Source: Delphinus delphis (lineage: Eukaryota; Chordata; Mammalia; Artiodactyla; Delphinidae). From it: a DNA stretch of 64,000 bases. The stretch is taken from the NCBI RefSeq assembly GCF_949987515.2, contig NC_082694.2:66834080-66898079 (forward strand), written 5' to 3'. Of this stretch, positions 35,016-45,869 are shown piece by piece. The notes beneath the pieces are model-generated. The model was given only the letters and a program-made list of their open reading frames with translations, did no database searches and had not been told where the DNA came from. Position 1 is the stretch's first letter. Each line of letters starts with the position of its first letter. The position numbers and the translations under genes are program-made.

Positions 35016-35190
35016 ATATCATACAACAGTGCCTCCCAGGACAAACACTGTGAGTTTTGTTATTTGTTTATACCACAAATCCATTGAGCTGGGAACAGGG
35101 AGTTGGGTTAGAAAGCAAGTTTCAAGGCATGAGGGGGCATGTGTAAAAGTAACTAATAAATATTTGTTGAATGTAAAAATAAAAAAAAGT
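35016..35190 (+). mobile_element. L2/MIR-type tail, low confidence
   Basis: The end (AAGTAACTAATAAATATTTG, then TTGAATGTAAAAA) looks like a forward L2-type 3' tail. The upstream part is not diagnostic. Confidence 0.4.
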
Positions 35191-35329
35191 TGAGCATGTG
35201 GGATGCAAGATATTGTTGTTGCCATCTTTTGATGAGGTACATTATCAGGGCAGGAAGCTTTGACAAGCTGGCCTAGAACATGAGGCTTAGAATATTTCTC
35301 CTGCTTGATGTTCTCTTCCCCCAGATACA

Positions 35330-35895
35330 CACATGGTTCGCTGCCTCAATAACTTCATATATTTGCTCAAAGTCACCTTCTTAGTGAAGTCTCTCCTTAC
35401 CACCCTATTTAAATGTGACTTCAGGGCTTCCCTGGTGGCGCAGTGGTTGAGAATCCGCCTGCCGATGCAGGGGACGCAGGTTCGTGCCCCGGTCCGGGAA
35501 GATCCCACGTGCCGCGGGGCAGGTGGGCCCGTGAGCCATGGCCGCTGAGCCTGCGCGTCCGGAGCCTGTGCTACGCAACGGGAGAGGCCACAACAGTGAG
35601 AGGCCCGCGTACTGCAAAAAAAAAAAACAAAAAAAAACAGAAATAAATGTGACTTCACCCACACCCTGGAACTCTCTATTACCCTTCGTTGCTTTATTTT
35701 TTCTTCAATAACACATCATTTAACATGCAATCTAGTTAATTTTATCTTATTATTTATTGTTTATTTCTCCTCTGTAGAATATAAACTTTACAAAGGCAGA
35801 ATCTTTGTCTATTGACGTTCATGGATGTCTTATAAGTGCCCAGAACAGTGACTGGTACGTAGTAGGTGCTCAAAATTATTGAATGAGTAAATAGA
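35330..35895 (+). mobile_element. L2 LINE 3' part, split by a CHR-2 SINE
   Basis: Forward L2: AAAGTCACCTTCTTAGTGAA, CCACACCCTGGAACTCTCTA, CTCTGTAGAATATAAACTTT and ACGTAGTAGGTGCTCAAAAT with a final GAATGAGTAAA. The SINE at 35,424-35,640 interrupts it. Confidence 0.82.
35424..35640 (+). mobile_element. CHR-2 SINE, intact, forward
   Basis: A complete forward CHR-2. The tRNA-derived head holds an A-box-like TGGCGCAGTGG and a B-box-like GGTTCGTGCCC, the internal Pol III promoter elements. The tail is A-rich with one C (35,616-35,640). A 13-bp TSD AAATGTGACTTCA flanks it at 35,411-35,423 and 35,645-35,657. The best copy in the window for defining the family. Confidence 0.95.
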
Positions 35896-36335
35896 TGAAT
35901 CAAGGGCAGGGGCCCCTCATCCCTTTCTTTCTCCTGGCCACCTTCCTTCTTGGGGCTTCTTTTAAAGCCAGATGAGACAATCAGCCCATCTGTTTTCCTT
36001 CTTTTTCCTCTTCTTGACTTCTGGAATACATACTCCCACCTTCCTGCTTTAACTCTATAGCCTTTCTACTCACCACTCCCTCCTTAATGGGTAGTCCTCA
36101 GTCTGTTTCAGCTGAAGCATTAGGAGTGCTCTCCAGGCTCTGGGCCTCCCAGGTCCATCATACCTGCTCCTGCCACCCTTGCTGTCCACCTGCTTCTGCA
36201 GGGCCCGTGTCTTCTCTGTTGTCACCCACCATGGGAACTGATGGCACTGCTCCCTGGGCAGCTGCCCATTCCTCCATCCTCACCAACTGTGGCTGTGTCA
36301 TCTCCTTCCACCACACTCCTCACTCAAGCAGTGCA
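35896..36335. other. Unique sequence
   Basis: No recognised feature. A 102-codon frame at 36,087-36,395 shows no domain. Confidence 0.45.
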
Positions 36336-36339
36336 AGGA

Positions 36340-36460
36340 CACTTTGTCCTCAGGACAACTCTGGGAGGCAGGAAGGCCAAATATGGAGGAAATGAGGAAA
36401 TTGAAGAGCCAGTGTAGTAAAAGAGTTTGCCGAGGTTACAAAGAACAATAGCTCAAGCTA
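36340..36460 (-). mobile_element. MIR fragment (reverse), weak
   Basis: The order TCCTCAGGACAACTCTGGGA, AATGAGGAAATTGAAGAGCC, GAGTTTGCCGAGGTTACAAA is that of a reverse MIR core. Confidence 0.55.
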
Positions 36461-36461
36461 A

Positions 36462-36600
36462 GATGCCATGACTTGGAGTCCTTGCATCTCCACTTACAGG
36501 CCTCTATTTCCTTTTGATGTGGTGACAGTCTTATTTTGTGACTCTGAGCCGCTTCTCAGTCTCTTTGTGTTTCAGTTTTCCCGAAAGGGGATTACAAAAC
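36462..36600 (+). mobile_element. MIR fragment (forward), weak
   Basis: The stretch TGTGACTCTGAGCCGCTTCT followed by CTTTGTGTTTCAGTTTTCCC matches a diverged forward MIR core. It directly follows a reverse MIR. Confidence 0.5.
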
Positions 36601-38150
36601 ATCCTAAGGCAATTGTAAGCCCTCAAGTTGTCAGGGACAAAACAGCAATTCATGAATCAGTTGAGTAGCATGAGCAGAGCAATAGAATGGTTGAATATCT
36701 CTTTAGGACAAGTGAACCTTGTAATTAGATCAAATTACCTTCCAGAAATACCATTTTGACTGTTCTTAATACAGAAGTTACATACTGAGCAAATGACGGT
36801 TTTGGTTTATGGTACTTCTACTCCAGCTGCCTTCACTCTGGAGGACATTATGACAATCTCCTGATTTTTTTAAGGACCAGACTTCTTTGAAGGGATGTAA
36901 GGACACAAGAAAATAACTTTATTTTGCCTTCTTTGACATGCTCATTTGAGTTCTGGGCCTCGATAAAATGAAGACTATTTTCTAGAAGTTTCCCCTTCAA
37001 CCTGTCATTCTGCTGTTGTTCAGTGAAGTATCTATCCTGTGGAATGTGGAGTGGGCTGCAGGCTTTCTTTATGTAAATATATTAATCCTTCTGTCACCCT
37101 GGAAACTGTCATCCAGTGCCAGCCAGATAATGAATTTCACCCGTCAGATATTGAGCCAGTGTATATATTTTTGCCAAAAGGTAGAAACTGACTTGTTTGC
37201 AAGTGGCAAAAATGCCTAGGAATGCACAGTCGTGACAGGCACCCTGGGTTTCCGTTGCTCACTGCCGCCTATGAACCACAGATCAGAGAGAGCAGGAACA
37301 GAGAGCCCCCAGGAGCCACACCGGGTTGCGTGATGTGCTTGTCTTGCCCACACGACAGTTGCAAGAGTTTTGGATTTTCAAACAGGTGACTTGTTCTCCA
37401 TGTGGCACATTTTCAATAGGTCTTTAAGGACTTTTTTCCTTCAGTCCCTTCTCTGTTTCAGTCTCTCTCGACGCCTTTAATCATGGAGTTCTTTTCATCT
37501 GCAAACTCTAATTCCTCCTCATGTAGGTTCTCTTTAGTCCTCGCTAGTCCCTGCCAAATCTGCATATCATAGTGATCAGCCTTCAGCGTAGGAATGTAGC
37601 TCATAAGTTTAACCTGTAAATAGAACTGCAGTTTAAGCTCCTTATTACCATAGAAATTAAAAATTCTTCCACTCCCATGTAGGTTTGGTCCTTAGACAAG
37701 GTCCGCTAAACCCGCCAACCCCTAGTGGGCTGTGAAAGCCTTGAGTATGCCGCACACTGAGCTGGCACCTCTCCTGAAAGGCGGCAGACGCTGCCAGCTC
37801 CCCCTGCTCGAGGCCCCCAGTGTATTGCTCATCACGCTGTCAACTGCGGCTCTGTAGACATGAAGGGGTTTCATTGCTCTTCTTTTCACTCCAGTTAACC
37901 AGAGAGTCAGGGGGAGTGAGTTCAGTTCCTGGAACTGAGCTGGAGATAGGAAATGATGTGGAGGAGATGATCTCCTGAGAATCGAGGTGGACTCATTCTA
38001 CTTCCTGAGGAGTGGGAGGAGACCCTTCTGCAGCCTCTAGGCTGGTCAGGGTCAGCCTACATTTTCCCCATAACCTTGTCTTTCTCTGCCCTGAGAAAGA
38101 CATTGATGTTGCTGTGGCTTTAGAAACAGTGGAAACAACTGTTTATTTTT
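36601..38150. other. Unique sequence, 1.55 kb
   Basis: The longest repeat-free stretch between 35 and 40 kb, with no recognisable gene. The part at about 37,440-37,680 is AT-rich, looks free of repeats and would be a reasonable place to look for conserved non-coding sequence. That is a guess from the absence of repeats. Confidence 0.45.
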
Positions 38151-38154
38151 CAAA

Positions 38155-38260
38155 ACATAAAGAACTAATTTCCTACCAAGCACTGGGCTAGATGCCAAGG
38201 ATATGATGCTGAATAGATTGGTCCCTGCCCCCAGAGAACTTTGGGCCCTGGGGAGAGAGA
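38155..38260 (-). mobile_element. L2 fragment (reverse)
   Basis: CCAAGCACTGGGCTAGATGC, then GATATGATGCTGAATAGATT and GTCCCTGCCCCCAGAGAACT match a reverse L2 3' end. Confidence 0.7.
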
Positions 38261-38324
38261 CCTTCGGCATCCAGAGACCTGGTTTCAAGTTCTGAGTCCT
38301 CTCTTACTGGTAATATGACTTTGG

Positions 38325-38425
38325 GCAATAATAACAATATCAATAACAATAATAACTTCTATTTTGGAACGCTAACTATGTGCCAGACAGAATGTTAGGT
38401 GATTTCACACACATTATCTATTTAA
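38325..38425 (-). mobile_element. MIR fragment (reverse)
   Basis: ACGCTAACTATGTGCCAGAC followed by CACACACATTATCTATTTAA matches the complement of a MIR 3' part. Confidence 0.62.
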
Positions 38426-38939
38426 ATAAATTTGCCTTTTCAACTTTCAGTTTCTTTGTACCAGACAGACTTTTTGCCAGCCTAGGTTTTCCTTCACCAC
38501 AGTCCCTACCCTCATGCCCCCATGACCACAGTCATGTGATGTAGGGATGGATATCTGAGCAAAGATGGGCCAACAGTTTCTTATCCTGGAATTTGGGGAT
38601 AGGAGTGAGTTGTGTCAGGAGAGAGAGTAGAATGTGAATCTATGAGTGTCTGGGTATGTGGATTGTTATACATCAAACTGAGGAGCAGAGGAAGTCAATT
38701 CACACATGAAAAACAAATAAAGCAAATTGGCAGAAAGGTGGAGACAAAAGAAGCTGAGAGGGGTCGTGGGAGTTTCCCAGGCCCAGGTGCCAGTGTGCTC
38801 TGGACGCCCAACTATTTGCTTGTTCTTGGGTTCTCTGAGACAGCCTGAGTCCTCGCAAAATCTTCCCTTGTTGGCTGGAGCTAGTATGAATTGTCTCTCT
38901 AGCCATTGTAACAAAAGGTCCTAAATAATGCATTTCTTT

Positions 38940-39082
38940 TGTGCAAGGAGAATTGTTGTCAAAATTAAATGAGATCATGTGTCTGAAGATACTTTATAAT
39001 CTGTAAGGATATATTTAAAATACATGGGATTATTGGGTGATGAGGATGACCGTGATGATGACAAGATGAGGATGATGATGAT
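38940..39082 (+). mobile_element. MIR tail with a (GAT)n-rich end
   Basis: TTAAATGAGATCATGTGTCT and ATACTTTATAATCTGTAAGG resemble a MIR 3' half. A run of imperfect GAT/GAC triplets follows at about 39,035-39,082. Confidence 0.5.
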
Positions 39083-40000
39083 TAGCATCAAACAATGATA
39101 GACAAGCTAAGTTCTCTATAACATGTAAGATGGGGAGAATTTTCCAAGAGAGATCAAATGATGATGATATAGCTAGATGTTGGGTGGAATAGACCAGGGT
39201 TTGGTGCTGAACCCAGTGGCTTCCAGGATGATTTAGGAGGTGATCTAGAAGTTTGAGTTCAGTGAGGATGAAGCTTGCATCAGGGGAGCAGCTGCAGTCC
39301 CTCTTGAAAGAGTCTCAGGAAGTATTGTCCTAGATTTGCCAGAAAGGGTCTCCCCCTCACCCAAGAAAGGGAGGGCTTGTTTCCTCCTTCTGCTCCTGGA
39401 AATCCTAACTCTAATCCCACTATTTTGAAATAGTTCTGGCCAGCTTCTCAGTAAAAGTGGGGGCTAAGTAGCAGTCCCATTGAGTGAACGTGCCCTGTGA
39501 AGTCATTTTAGGGTGGCAGAGAGGTCATGGCCATGTTGGGAAGATGTCATTGAGCCAGCCACCAGCTCTGCTAATTTAATTACCTGCAGGTAAGTTCTGC
39601 CCTGGATTGACAGGGGCAAACCCATTCAACTTAGTAGCATCAGGCCAGAGTGTGGCTGAGAGAACCTGGCTGACATCTCTGACACCTTTGATGGATATCA
39701 GCCCTGCTTGATTCCAGTGTCCTTCAGGGTTGAGGATGGTAGGTGTTTGTCATCACAGTGTGACTCACATGAACTGCTGGCTCTATACACATCTCTTCTA
39801 GGAAAAACACTGTCCTTTCTCCCAAGATGGATGTGTCCTCTCAAGCTGCAGACTCTTCCATCGTTAGAGACACCCTGGCACCTGAGACTGTTACAGAGAT
39901 GTGGCATGATCTTTTTCTCTCATCCAATGGGTTTAACCTCTTTTCTTTGTGTTCTCTTCCCCTGGTCATTAAATGAGAGAATATATATGGGAAAGTGGCA
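39083..40000. other. Unique sequence with a palindromic site
   Basis: No repeat recognised apart from the 14-bp palindrome listed separately. The 138-codon frame at 39,708-40,124 runs into an L2 and is unlikely to be coding. Confidence 0.45.
39571..39593. promoter_or_regulatory. Candidate site: TAATTTAATTA beside a palindromic E-box pair
   Basis: TTACCTGCAGGTAA at 39,580-39,593 is a perfect 14-bp palindrome. It contains two inverted CAGGTA half-sites, the type bound by ZEB/SNAI zinc-finger repressors. It overlaps TAATTTAATTA (39,572-39,582), a homeodomain-type site. Binding is not shown by sequence alone. Confidence 0.3.
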
Positions 40001-40004
40001 TGCA

Positions 40005-40440
40005 AATACATTCATTTATTCAGCACATATGTATGTATTGATTGACTATGTGCCAAGCACTATAGTAGGATTTATCAATGCACTGGAAAGAGAAAGACAT
40101 GATATCTTGGGACTTGAATTCTAGGGGCAGAAACAGAGAAAAACACTATGCAGTAAAGCAGTGGAAACAATCTTATATTGAAGTGAATGTTGTAGAGGAA
40201 ATAAACCAGGGGCAGAGGTAGAGAAAGAAAGGATCCACTTAGTTTGGGAAGCCAGGTAGTACTCCTTTGCCAAGACCCAAAAGAGGAGAAGGAACCTGCC
40301 CTTCCAGAGAAGAGCATTTCAAATAGAAGAAACAATGTGGGTCAAGGCCCAAGGCAGAAGAACCAGTTGTGTTCAAGACATGGAATACGGCCAGTATAAC
40401 TGCAGTGTGGCAGATGAAGGGAGGACTGGCATGTGTGGGT
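40005..40440 (-). mobile_element. L2 LINE 3' part (reverse)
   Basis: TTCATTTATTCAGCACATAT, ACTATGTGCCAAGCACTATA, CTTGAATTCTAGGGGCAGAA, AGAGCATTTCAAATAGAAGA and GTCAAGGCCCAAGGCAGAAG follow the order of a reverse L2 3' region. Confidence 0.8.
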
Positions 40441-40444
40441 AGCT

Positions 40445-40635
40445 AGGGGGAAGAACACAGACTCTGGAGTCAGACACACATGGGTTTGGATCTCAGCTCT
40501 GCCCAACTAGCTGAGTGATCTTGGGCAAGCACTTAACCGCTCTGTGTCTCAGTTTTCTTATCTGGAAAATGGGGACAATAGTATTTATATCTTGGGTTAT
40601 CATAATTATGAAATGGCATAAAGCATTGTTTCTGT
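40445..40635 (+). mobile_element. MIR SINE, near full length
   Basis: Forward MIR: GACTCTGGAGTCAGACACAC, GATCTTGGGCAAGCACTTAA, CTGTGTCTCAGTTTTCTTAT and GGAAAATGGGGACAATAGTA. The best-preserved MIR in the window. Confidence 0.9.
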
Positions 40636-42036
40636 CCAAGGCTTCTGAGAACCAGATGCCAAGACAAGATTAGGTGTGCAACAGATTTATTGGGAGAAAT
40701 ACCTTGAAAAAAAAAGTTAAGGAAGCCAGAAAAGGTGGTGGGTCTTCAGATGTTGATGCAGGTCTGACACCTACAAAGGAGAGGGGAAGGAAAGCATTCC
40801 GAGAAAGATTTGACCAGGCCAGAGGGGAGCCCTTGAGCCAAAGCTGCTTGTTGGCAGAATCTGATAGTGGTATCACTGCTTTGCTCAGTCGTTGTCTGGG
40901 AACTGCCAAGGCAGAAGCGTGGCCTTGCTGTGGACTCTCGGAGTCAGAGGGGTGGCTGCTGAGGCTGCTGGTCAACCGCGTTCCTGTAGCAGGACATCTG
41001 AGCCGTGCATTTTCATGGCTGCCGACAGTATACGCCTTAGCAGACTCTTCTGGTACATAAGAGGTGTTCAATTTAAGTGTAGCTTTTGTTAATAAATTAT
41101 TATTTCCAAGAAATCTTAATAATCACTGTTGTTATCTTACCCTTGTTTTCTTGATTCTTTTTCTCTTTTTCTCCTCTGCCTTGGCTGTCCCCTCGCCAGC
41201 TGGTAGAACCTCCGGACATTACCCATCCTCATGGTTGAGCAAGGGAGTTCCTAACAAGAGTGAGCAAGCAGTTGCCATATGCTGGGATTTGAGAGATAAC
41301 AATAAAATTACCTTTTCTTAAAAAAAAAAAACAAAAAACCTGTCACATTACCAGAAGTTCCATCATTAAGAATTTCCTCCTTTGGATAAGCCTCAGACCA
41401 CAGCTCCCAAGGGAAAGATTTCAAAGTCTCTGTCCTTCCTGCCGTGGCCTCCTCCCCTGTCTTTTTGCTGCCTGCCCCTGATTCCTCCATTTATTTGGAA
41501 CCATCTGTTGATTATTTAATACATATGGGTGAAGTCAGTGGTTTTAAAGTTCTTGAAAATGGCTTGTTTTCAACAACTTAAGCTGCTTGCCGCCTTCTTT
41601 ACACATGTCACTAATGCATAGGTCTGTCTCTTGAGTGAGCAGAGGCCAACTTCATCTCCAGGGTCTTTTTGGCCCAGCCTGGCTGCTATCCCAGAACTGA
41701 CCACTTGCTGAACAACCGCTGTCTACATTGGACCCTCCAGACCCTGCATCTTCTTGTCACTCCTCTTATCGTCTATGGAGGGTCCTGTCCCAGTGCATGG
41801 CCCCTCTAGTGGGACATGGCCCCTCTGTATTCTGCCCCATCCACTCAAGTTGTTAAATAAAACAAAGTGGCTATCTCCTGTGAATGTCAGAAAGTTCAAC
41901 TCCATAAGACCCATCGTCTGTGTAGCCCACTGTTAGCACATAAGAGATACTTTGTGAAAGGGGTAGTTCAACTTTGGGTATGAATTATTACCTCAAGGGA
42001 TGTTCCTCATCCTTAATTATATGCTGTTATCCATAA
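40636..42036. other. Mostly unique sequence, 1.4 kb
   Basis: GTGCAACAGATTTATTGGGA at about 40,675 resembles an old LTR or transposon end but I cannot name it. Plus and minus frames of about 130 codons overlap at 40,670-41,071, which argues against coding. An A-run lies at 41,321-41,331. From about 41,950 the sequence may already belong to the L3 element. Confidence 0.45.
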
Positions 42037-42052
42037 AATGTTAGCGCTCCTA

Positions 42053-42287
42053 TGATTCCACGTATGTAACATTATTGAAATGACAAAATTACAGAGCTGG
42101 AGAACAAGTTAGTGGTAACTGGGTGTTGAGGATGGGGGCGAAAGAGAGGTGGGTGTGGTTATAAAAGGGCAACACGAGAGATCCTTGTGGTGATGGAAAT
42201 GTTCTGTACCTTGACTGGTGGTGGTGGATCCAAGACCTAACAGATGTGATAAAATTGCACAGAACTAAACACACACATACACACACG

Positions 42288-42337
<50 letters not shown>

Positions 42338-42532
42338 TACAATTAAAACTGGGGAAATCTGACTAAGACTGCTGGATTATATCATTGTCAGTATCCTGGT
42401 TGTGCTACTGTTATGCAGCATATTACCTTGAGGGAAACAGGGTAAAAGGTACACAGCAGGATCTTTCCTTATTATTTCTTACAACTACATGTGAATCTAC
42501 ATTTACCTCAAGATAAAAAGTTTAATTAAAAA
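42053..42532 (+). mobile_element. L1MA/L1MB-type 3' UTR fragment with TSD
   Basis: Forward L1 3' UTR: GGGCAACACGAGAGATCCTT, ATGTTCTGTACCTTGACTGG, GATAAAATTGCACAGAACTA, a CA microsatellite, AAACTGGGGAAATCTGACTA and a tail ending AAAAAGTTTAATTAAAAAAA. The repeat AAATGTTAGCRCTCCTA flanks it at about 42,036-42,052 and 42,533-42,549 (one mismatch), so the insertion is well defined. Confidence 0.88.
42269..42334 (+). repeat. (CA)n microsatellite inside an L1 3' UTR
   Basis: CA repeats with a few T and G interruptions in the first half, then about 17 pure CA units (42,297-42,334). The source is the CA run native to this L1 3' UTR. Confidence 0.97.
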
Positions 42533-42539
42533 AAATGTT

Positions 42540-43330
42540 AGCACTCCTAGTTCTAATCCTCAGTGGTATTTGTTGAACTGAACCATTTATTTATTCTTTG
42601 TCAGTTCTGCCTCTTGGGAGCAATAGATTTCATGGGGCTTTCCTTCACTTAATTAGAGAATGTTTCTACTTCCTTTCCAAAATGTACCTCTGGCTTCAGC
42701 TTCTCCAGTGTTCTTATTCTTATAATTCATGATTTTGAAGACATCACTCATACGTCCCTTGGTGCTCTTGCATATGGACTGAAGAATCCCAAAAATTTTA
42801 GAGTAACCTCAGTGTTCCTTTGATAGTTGAAACTGCTCTTCTCTGGTTCCCCACCTGTGAATTTTTTGTTTTCTAAAGCAACAGGGATCAGACCACACTC
42901 AGCTACAGTCCAATGGTGACTGCACCATGATTCAGTATAGTCAGAATGGGATCTTCTGTTTGGTTTTTATTTTTCCTCTTCCTTTCTTTTTCTTTCCTAT
43001 GTTTTTGGCTATAGAAACACATTAAGTAGACCTTTGGGGTCCAATTGTGGAGATACTCCCAGGTGAATTCCCTAGGTCTTAACTGGGAACTGAGAACTCT
43101 GAATTCTTTAAGTTGGAGAAAACTCCCCTGCTGCCTTTCCCCACCTAATCACATAATCTCAGAGGATCTTGTGGCTTCTTCAAATCAATTTGCCAATTTA
43201 ATACCCCAAAAAAACTTACTGTCATCTGCAAATTCTGAAAGTGCATTGCACATTCATACTCTGGGTAATTTATAAATAAGGTAAACAATTTTGAGTCCAG
43301 TTCTAAATTCCACAGAGATGCATATTCACC
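42540..43330 (-). mobile_element. L3/CR1-type LINE fragment (reverse)
   Basis: The order of motifs fits a reverse L3. The complement of the FADD reverse-transcriptase box is at 43,221-43,232 (GTCATCTGCAAA). Upstream in L3 terms (higher coordinates) is TTCTAAATTCCACAGAG at about 43,300. Downstream is GGGATCAGACCACACTCAG (about 42,885) and GGTTCCCCACCTG. It is strongly diverged and encodes nothing continuous. Confidence 0.65.
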
Positions 43331-43739
43331 CCTTCTAGATGTTTCCTACCTCTAGGTCAGGGTCCTGTATTTGCCAGATCCCATCCCCACAGTTCTCTGC
43401 CCAGCACATGCAGTTACACAAGGACAGCTAAGATGACCTAGCTAAAAAGTAAAACTAAGAACCATGGTCTAACTTACTACAGAATCCTAGAGGCAGAAAA
43501 GACTGGGCGGTCACCTTATTTCTAATTCAGCACTCCTCCTAACTCAAGAACTTCACTTGTTAGACATTCTTTCTTATGTTGAGTTCTCAGCTATGTGCCC
43601 TCAGGAGAGACACAGGTCCTTCCACCTACGATGCTTCTCCATAAATTGAAACCCCTGTCCCCTCCGTGTAACACCCACACACACCTTCAGCCTTTTGTGC
43701 ACATCAAAGATAGACAGACGACACGACCAGTCCTCCTTT
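43331..43739. other. No clear feature
   Basis: The stretch CTACAGAATCCTAGAGGCAG to about 43,640 resembles an ancient interspersed repeat but I cannot place it. No gene. Confidence 0.4.
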
Positions 43740-43744
43740 ACCCA

Positions 43745-43965
43745 CTTAGATGGGAGGCGTGATTTGGTGAAAGCAGCCTGATGGTGGATTTACAACCATC
43801 TGGTTTCAGATATCTTTTCCTGTACCTACTAACTGGTGACCTTGAGCGAATTACTAACTCATCCTCAGACTGCTTCTTCACATGTAAAACCTATCTCAAG
43901 AGGTGAGGGGAGAAGTAAGTGAAGTCCTGTATGTAAAATGCCAGGCACATAGTAGGTGCTTTCAC
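43745..43965 (+). mobile_element. MIR SINE (forward)
   Basis: AACTGGTGACCTTGAGCGAA, CTCATCCTCAGACTGCTTCT, then ATGTAAAATGCCAGGCACAT and AGTAGGTGCTTTC. Confidence 0.75.
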
Positions 43966-43984
43966 CATGACAACGTATGTTACT

Positions 43985-44215
43985 AGTAGTAGCTGTAGTA
44001 ATTTACTAAACACTTACTATGAGCTAGATACTGTATGTACCAAGCACTCCACATGCAACATTTATTTTATTCCTCATAACAATCCTATGATAATGACATT
44101 ATTAATACTGATATTTCCTGCTTTACAGATGAGAGAGCTGGGGCTGGGTTAAGTCACTTGTCCAAGGGCACATAGCTGGAAGATGGTGGAAACAAAATTC
44201 AACCTCAGGTTTTCC
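43985..44215 (-). mobile_element. MIR SINE (reverse)
   Basis: AACACTTACTATGAGCTAGA, TCCTCATAACAATCCTATGA, TTTACAGATGAGAGAGCTGG and GTCACTTGTCCAAGGGCACA follow the reverse MIR order. It abuts a forward MIR. Confidence 0.85.
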
Positions 44216-45030
44216 TGACACCAGAGGAAAGACTCCTAACCTACAGCTCCATGTCATCTGTTTTTCCTCTTCCTCCATCAGAGAAGCTCAATACATTAAT
44301 CAGGCAGTCTCGTCACATCTTTTCTTGGGACGAGACGGTGAATCAGTAAAGAGCATATGCATATTTTAACTGGAAGAAGCCACAGTACCTCTCACTCGAT
44401 GTTAATGTAATTATCATGAATTTCAAATTAATGTCATCTGAATTAATGGGGTCACACATTAAGGAACAAAACATGATCTTTAGGGTACTTTTTGGTGTTA
44501 AAATGTGATGATTCTATACACATAGAAAATTACAGGGAAGTAAACAATGAAATAGTTGAAGAGTTGGGAAGACTAAACAGAGGCTAGTTTTCATCAGGAT
44601 TGACCTAGGAGCTGTAAAGCCATGGATGTGCAAAATTGGCAGGGCCTCTGTCTCTCCAATCTTCTCTGACCTGGTGGCTCTAAAGTGAGAACCAGGACTT
44701 GTAAATTCCTGTAACCACTTATTTAAGGGAAGCAGGGAGACCTCTGTCAGTGTGTTGATTCCTACTAATTAATTTTTAGGAGCTGTTCTTTTAATTTTTC
44801 CTAAAGTTCAAGGATGTAATCCTTAAATATTGACCAACTAATTAAAGGTTATATATGAGCCTATTAATCAAGATTCTTATCTTTACATTTCCATTTTCCC
44901 AGCTGTATGAGGCAGCAATCTCTTGATAGCAGGAGGAAAGGAGTAGCTCTTCCAGTGTCGTTCTCAAGAAATGAGGATGGCACTGCATAAAGAGATGGAT
45001 CACTTGGCCATTTAGGCTCAGCACCGTGCA
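44216..45030. other. Unique sequence with clustered TAAT sites
   Basis: No repeat recognised. The part at about 44,350-44,460 and the part at about 44,765-44,870 are rich in TAAT/ATTA core motifs, and 44,355-44,365 holds an octamer-like CATATGCATAT. This is the best candidate in the window for an AT-rich regulatory element, by motif density only. Confidence 0.35.
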
Positions 45031-45034
45031 GCGT

Positions 45035-45205
45035 GAGCTCAAGATTCAGACTGATTCAGGTGTAGGTGTAAGTCTCTTAACCTGTGAGCCTTGGTATGTT
45101 CAAGTGTAGAAAGGAAATAATGATAACCTTACTACAGGGTGACTGTGAAGATTAAGTGGCATAATGTATGTTAAAAGTTTCCAATACACTGGAAACCATG
45201 GTGCC
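45035..45205 (+). mobile_element. MIR SINE (forward), diverged
   Basis: GTAAGTCTCTTAACCTGTGA followed by GGGTGACTGTGAAGATTAAG and ATAATGTATGTTAAAAGTTT match the MIR core and 3' half. Confidence 0.68.
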
Positions 45206-45214
45206 GCCTCCTTC

Positions 45215-45860
45215 ATTGGTTCATTTAATAAATATTTATTGAGTCCCCCTGTGTGCCAGGCCCATGCCATGCACCAGGATTACAGTGGATTACATTGTTT
45301 ACAGTGGAAAATAAGGTAGGTTGTTCCTGTCCTCAAAGACCTCACAGTCCAATCAAGAAGACAGACCAGGACTTCCCTAGTGGCACGGTGGTTAAGAATC
45401 TGCCTGCCAATGCAGGGGGACATGGGTTCGAGCCCTGGTCCGGGAAGATTCCACATGCAATGGAGCAACTTAGCCCATGCGCCACAACTACTGAGCCTGC
45501 GCTCTAGAGCCCGTGAGCCACAACTACTGAGCCCGCGTGCCACAGCTAGTGAAGGCTGCGCACCTAGAGCCCATGCTCTGCAACAAGAGAAGCCCCCGCA
45601 ATGAGAAGCCTGTGCACCGCAACAAAGAGTAGCCTCCGCTTGCCGCAACTAGAGGAAGCCTGCGTGCAGCAACGAAAACCCAGTGCAGCCAAAAATAAAT
45701 AAATAAATTTATTTAAAAAAAGAAGACAGACCAAAAAAAAAAAAGTCACAGATAAAATATGTAATTATAAAATATGATAAAGGACATGGGAAAGAAACAG
45801 GGCTATAAAAGAGAATATGCCAAGGGCTGGGGGGAAAAGGAAATGGGAAATTGCTGTTTA
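45215..45860 (-). mobile_element. L2 fragment (reverse), split by a CHR-1 SINE
   Basis: Left part: ATAAATATTTATTGAGTCCC, TGTGTGCCAGGCCCATGCCA and TCAAAGACCTCACAGTCCAA. After the SINE it continues with GGACATGGGAAAGAAACAGG and GGGCTGGGGGG-like text. Confidence 0.72.
45369..45719 (+). mobile_element. CHR-1 SINE (forward) with TSD
   Basis: The longer CHR-1 type: head GACTTCCCTAGTGGCACGG with B-box-like GGTTCGAGCCC, a body of repeated GAGCC-CACAACTACTGAGCC text and a tail of AATAAATAAATAAATTTATT. A 13-bp TSD AGAAGACAGACCA flanks it (about 45,356-45,368 and 45,721-45,733). Confidence 0.92.
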
Positions 45861-45869
45861 ATGGGTATA

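Noticed and set aside
40670..41071. 128- and 133-codon frames on opposite strands
   Set aside because: Both strands open over the same 400 bases with no recognisable motif. This is best explained by base composition.
42089..42334. Minus-strand frame with long Cys-Val repeats
   Set aside because: Translation of the CA microsatellite in an L1 3' UTR.
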